Of a stretch of DNA of 64,000 nucleotides, positions 61,491 to 64,000 are shown in pieces (position 1 is the first letter of the stretch; every line of letters begins with the position of its first letter). The DNA comes from Dictyobacter kobayashii (GTDB lineage: Bacteria; Chloroflexota; Ktedonobacteria; Ktedonobacterales; Ktedonobacteraceae). The stretch lies in contig NZ_BIFS01000002.1 in assembly GCF_003967555.1 (NCBI RefSeq), forward strand, positions 248,001 to 312,000. Direction: 5' to 3'. Both the position numbers and the translations under genes were made by a program. The notes below the pieces were generated by a model, which was given only the letters and a program-made list of their open reading frames with translations, searched no databases and was not told where the DNA came from.

Positions 61491-64000
61491 TCACTTCTGC
61501 CGAATCATATGCTGATAGAGCCCTTGAATAGCTTTGCCTGGGGCAATCCCTAGTTCATTCTGCAGCATATGGACGCATTGCTGATATTGCCGTAATGCCA
61601 GGCTGCGTTTATTACGCCGCAGATAACTGCGCATGAGACCATAATGTGCCTCCTCCAAACAATTATCAATTACTAACATGTGCTGCCAGTGGGTTGCTGC
61701 TTCTTCAAAGCACTCTTGCTCCCAGGCCAATACTGCCAACTGATGTCTGGCATCCAGATAATCCCGCCGCAATTCAGCACGTCGGAAAGTACACCAATCG
61801 TTATAAAAGGATTGTACATAATCCCCACGATAGAGCTCTATCATCTTCAAAAACGTGGCATATGCCTTCTCATTGTTTCCCATACTTGCTGCTTGCTGTG
61901 CTTGTGTCTTGAGATTTGCAAAGATAGCAACATCATACCAGACCTGTTCGCCATAGAGCGCGGAGAGTTCGAGCTCATACCTATTCCCTTGCTTGATAAT
62001 GCAGCACTCCCCAACAACCTTACGTAGATAGTAAAGCGTAGAGCGCCAGGTGTGATCTGTCTGCTCATCGACATTCGACCAGAGTGCAGTGATAAGCTGT
62101 TCCTTTCGCAACGGCGTTTTACTTTTGTCAAGGAGTAAGAAGAACAGCTCCATCGAGCGAGCCATGCGCCAACGAGTAACTGGCTTCTCATTAAGCAACA
62201 CGACTGGTTCTCCCAAGGCATAGATCTTCATCGAGGGTAGATCAGCTAGCCCCGGGTGTGTTGGAGAGACGACTGCAATTCTCGATGCGTATTTTCCTGC
62301 CAATTGGTCAGGCTCTTTTATCTTCAACAAGGATCTTAAAGGTGCAGCTTCTTCCAGCGATTGTACTTCTTTCATCAGAGCTGGCAGGCGCCGCAATTCG
62401 AGGTGCGTGCACTGCTCGTAACTATAGTGAGTCAGCAGTTCCGTAATCTGCATTATTGCTTGTACAACTCGCTCTCTCTGGTCTAATGAGCTCATACATG
62501 CGGCCACTCGTAACAGTGCTTGCAGATGTCTGATCTTATTGTTCGTCGACGCAAGTACCTTTTCGACTGCGTTCAAACAACTCCAAGCTCTCTCATATTT
62601 CCCCTGATAGAGCAAAATAGTTCCACGAGTCAACTCCATAAGCACTTCATTCTCACCCTTTGGATGGAGTTGCTCCATGCGTGCCACAAAGGTTAGAGCC
62701 GTCTGTGTATCTTTTGAGAACAAATATGCAAAGGCAACACCTCGCAAAGCAGTGTGAATCAGATCAGCTTCTTGGACTTGCAAGGCGATAGCCAGTCCCT
62801 CTTCGCTGACTTCCAATGCTTGCCTATGTCGATCCTGGTCGTCATAGATGGTTCCTAACATCACCAAAGCAAAGCCTTCCCCTCGGAGGAAATGAAGATC
62901 TCTAGCCAGGGATAAGGCTTCCTGAGATACACTTTCCGCTTCAACATACTTCCCTTCTCTCCACAAGTGGAGGCCAACACGAATCAAGTGTTCCACTTTA
63001 CACCAGGGGTCATTAATATGATTCAAAATGCGATTAGCCTGGTAGAGATGATATTCAGCTAATGTAGAATTCCCGGACAAACTATAAGCGCTCATTAGCG
63101 CACTATGAATATTGGCTGTTTCCCGATTCGCTGTGTTGCGCCCCCATAACTGTAGCGCATTCTGAAACTCAGCAATACCAGTCGTCAAATCTCCTAATAA
63201 ATTGGTACAAACTGCTAGCCGAAGGTGTGCTGCTGCCCGTAAAGATACATCATTTACAGGCACATAATCAAAAATTTTTTTGCTGAGGCTCCTGGCTTGC
63301 TCATATTCTCCACGCAAGAATAAGACTTTGCTTTCCAAATTGGCAAGCTCCGCCAGAAATGCTGGAACATCATCTGGATGAATGAAAGTTGGTTGCTCTT
63401 TGATGATGGTCTCCACCCGATGCAGTAATGGTGGTACAGGAAGATGTTCCCCTAGCAGCAGATACAAATTAGCTCGGATCAGGAGGATCTGAGGATGGCG
63501 ATTCCAGACTTCAGGAGGCAAAGTATCAATCCACTGCACCAGGGTCTCTCGCTGACCCAACGACAATAATTCTGAGCTAACAGTAATGATGAGATCAGCC
63601 TCTAGATCAACATCTCCGGCTTCTTGCGCATGAAAAATAGCCTGCTCATACTCATGTAGATCGAGAAAAAGAGCTGCGGCTCGACGATGAAGCTCACGAA
63701 AACGCTCGGGAGTGTGCCGTCGTAACTCTACGTGGAAGAGAGCCCCAATGATGGGATGGATAGCATACGAAGCTTCCTGCTTAGGCCCATGTTCTTGACA
63801 AGTCACAAATAGCCCATGCTGCTCCAAATAGTGTAAATGAATAGCCGAGTCAGTACGGTCAAGTAATTGATTACATAAAGATGGAGTCATATATTGTAGT
63901 GTAGATGCCTCTTTTAAAAAAGTATAAACCTCAGGCTCTGCTTGAAAGACTTCCTGTGCTACATATTCAAATAAACTTTGCTGGTACTCATCAATTTCCA
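61491..64000 (-). CDS. Large SARP/MalT-like transcriptional activator (5' end outside window)
   Basis: The frame stays open through 64000, so the 836 visible residues are the 3' part of a bigger gene; the ATG at 63890 is internal (upstream residues read 'EVYTFLKEAS', typical of MalT-type proteins). Visible parts: a winged-helix hinge region, TPR-like helical repeats ('AEYHLYQANRILNHINDPWC', 'AESVSQEALSLARDLHF'), an OmpR-like winged helix ('MARSMELFFLLLDKSKTPLR', 'EQLITALWSNVDEQT') and a C-terminal BTAD domain ('MGNNEKAYATFLKMIELYRG' to 'LYQHMIRQ'). Such proteins activate antibiotic operons from direct repeats; those repeats occur at 60575-60594. An ATPase domain is expected before the window edge. 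Confidence 0.82.
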   Translation of the reverse strand, partial: EIDEYQQSLFEYVAQEVFQAEPEVYTFLKEASTLQYMTPSLCNQLLDRTDSAIHLHYLEQHGLFVTCQEHGPKQEASYAIHPIIGALFHVELRRHTPERFRELHRRAAALFLDLHEYEQAIFHAQEAGDVDLEADLIITVSSELLSLGQRETLVQWIDTLPPEVWNRHPQILLIRANLYLLLGEHLPVPPLLHRVETIIKEQPTFIHPDDVPAFLAELANLESKVLFLRGEYEQARSLSKKIFDYVPVNDVSLRAAAHLRLAVCTNLLGDLTTGIAEFQNALQLWGRNTANRETANIHSALMSAYSLSGNSTLAEYHLYQANRILNHINDPWCKVEHLIRVGLHLWREGKYVEAESVSQEALSLARDLHFLRGEGFALVMLGTIYDDQDRHRQALEVSEEGLAIALQVQEADLIHTALRGVAFAYLFSKDTQTALTFVARMEQLHPKGENEVLMELTRGTILLYQGKYERAWSCLNAVEKVLASTNNKIRHLQALLRVAACMSSLDQRERVVQAIMQITELLTHYSYEQCTHLELRRLPALMKEVQSLEEAAPLRSLLKIKEPDQLAGKYASRIAVVSPTHPGLADLPSMKIYALGEPVVLLNEKPVTRWRMARSMELFFLLLDKSKTPLRKEQLITALWSNVDEQTDHTWRSTLYYLRKVVGECCIIKQGNRYELELSALYGEQVWYDVAIFANLKTQAQQAASMGNNEKAYATFLKMIELYRGDYVQSFYNDWCTFRRAELRRDYLDARHQLAVLAWEQECFEEAATHWQHMLVIDNCLEEAHYGLMRSYLRRNKRSLALRQYQQCVHMLQNELGIAPGKAIQGLYQHMIRQK

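Noticed and set aside
1..64000. CRISPR arrays, rRNA genes or a replication origin
   Set aside because: I looked for regularly spaced short repeats, rRNA-like stretches and DnaA-box clusters and found none that could be supported by eye.

Overview
The window looks like a chromosome segment from a Ktedonobacteria-type member of the Chloroflexota. That placement is inferred from style, not from a marker gene: GntR-type winged helices fused to LacI-like sensor domains, large secreted multi-module glycosidases, several sugar ABC operons, decayed insertion sequences and a class II lanthipeptide locus. Almost every gene from 438 to 32472 lies on the minus strand.

Layout. (1) 1-13122: the tail of a probable glycosidase, then three tandem secreted clan GH-A-like glycosidases (1761-11696) that share almost identical C-terminal carbohydrate-binding DNA, flanked by two GntR/LacI-type regulators. 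(2) 13328-27411: one long minus-strand operon with, in transcription order, a cytosolic glycosidase, a Tat lipoprotein sugar binder, two permeases, two MalK-like ATPases, a DUF624 membrane protein, a third ATPase, a degenerate GroEL-like protein and an Asp-box beta-propeller. A third GntR/LacI-type regulator is divergent at 27827. Three promoters share one geometry: TTGACA, 17-18 bp, a TATA-like -10 and then a TTGTTCTAGAACAA-type operator. (3) 29000-39964: a uronate-type catabolic region with an SDR, a GSA-like aminotransferase, a family 4 glycosidase with a CHGF motif (alpha-glucuronidase-like), an FCD-GntR repressor, an FAD oxidoreductase, an ABC importer without its own ATPase and an IlvD/Edd dehydratase. 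(4) 40415-45271: an L-rhamnose operon (rhaI, the aldolase/dehydrogenase fusion and only the tail of the kinase) with a divergent LacI repressor and three TGAAACGTTTCA operators. (5) 45332-50894: a GDCCVxC protein, an unusual DDE transposase-tyrosine recombinase fusion, a tRNA-Gly-like relic and decayed DNA. (6) 50895-64000: a class II lanthipeptide cluster (three leader-bearing peptides, an HlyD-like adaptor, LanM, a C39 peptidase-ABC exporter and a bifunctional-nuclease-like protein), a relic IS5-type transposase and the 3' part of a large SARP/MalT-like activator.

How it fits together: secreted glycosidases release oligosaccharides, the ABC systems import them, cytosolic glycosidases and the uronate and rhamnose enzymes process them, and each block has a local repressor with visible operators. 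The lanthipeptide block appears to be activated by the adjacent SARP-like protein through 11-bp-phased direct repeats at the -35 position.

Caution: six reading-frame breaks in five otherwise well-conserved genes all fall in homopolymer runs (five short by one G/C, one long by one T). Sequencing error is a serious alternative to real pseudogenes. All names rest on reading protein motifs by eye; no database search was run.
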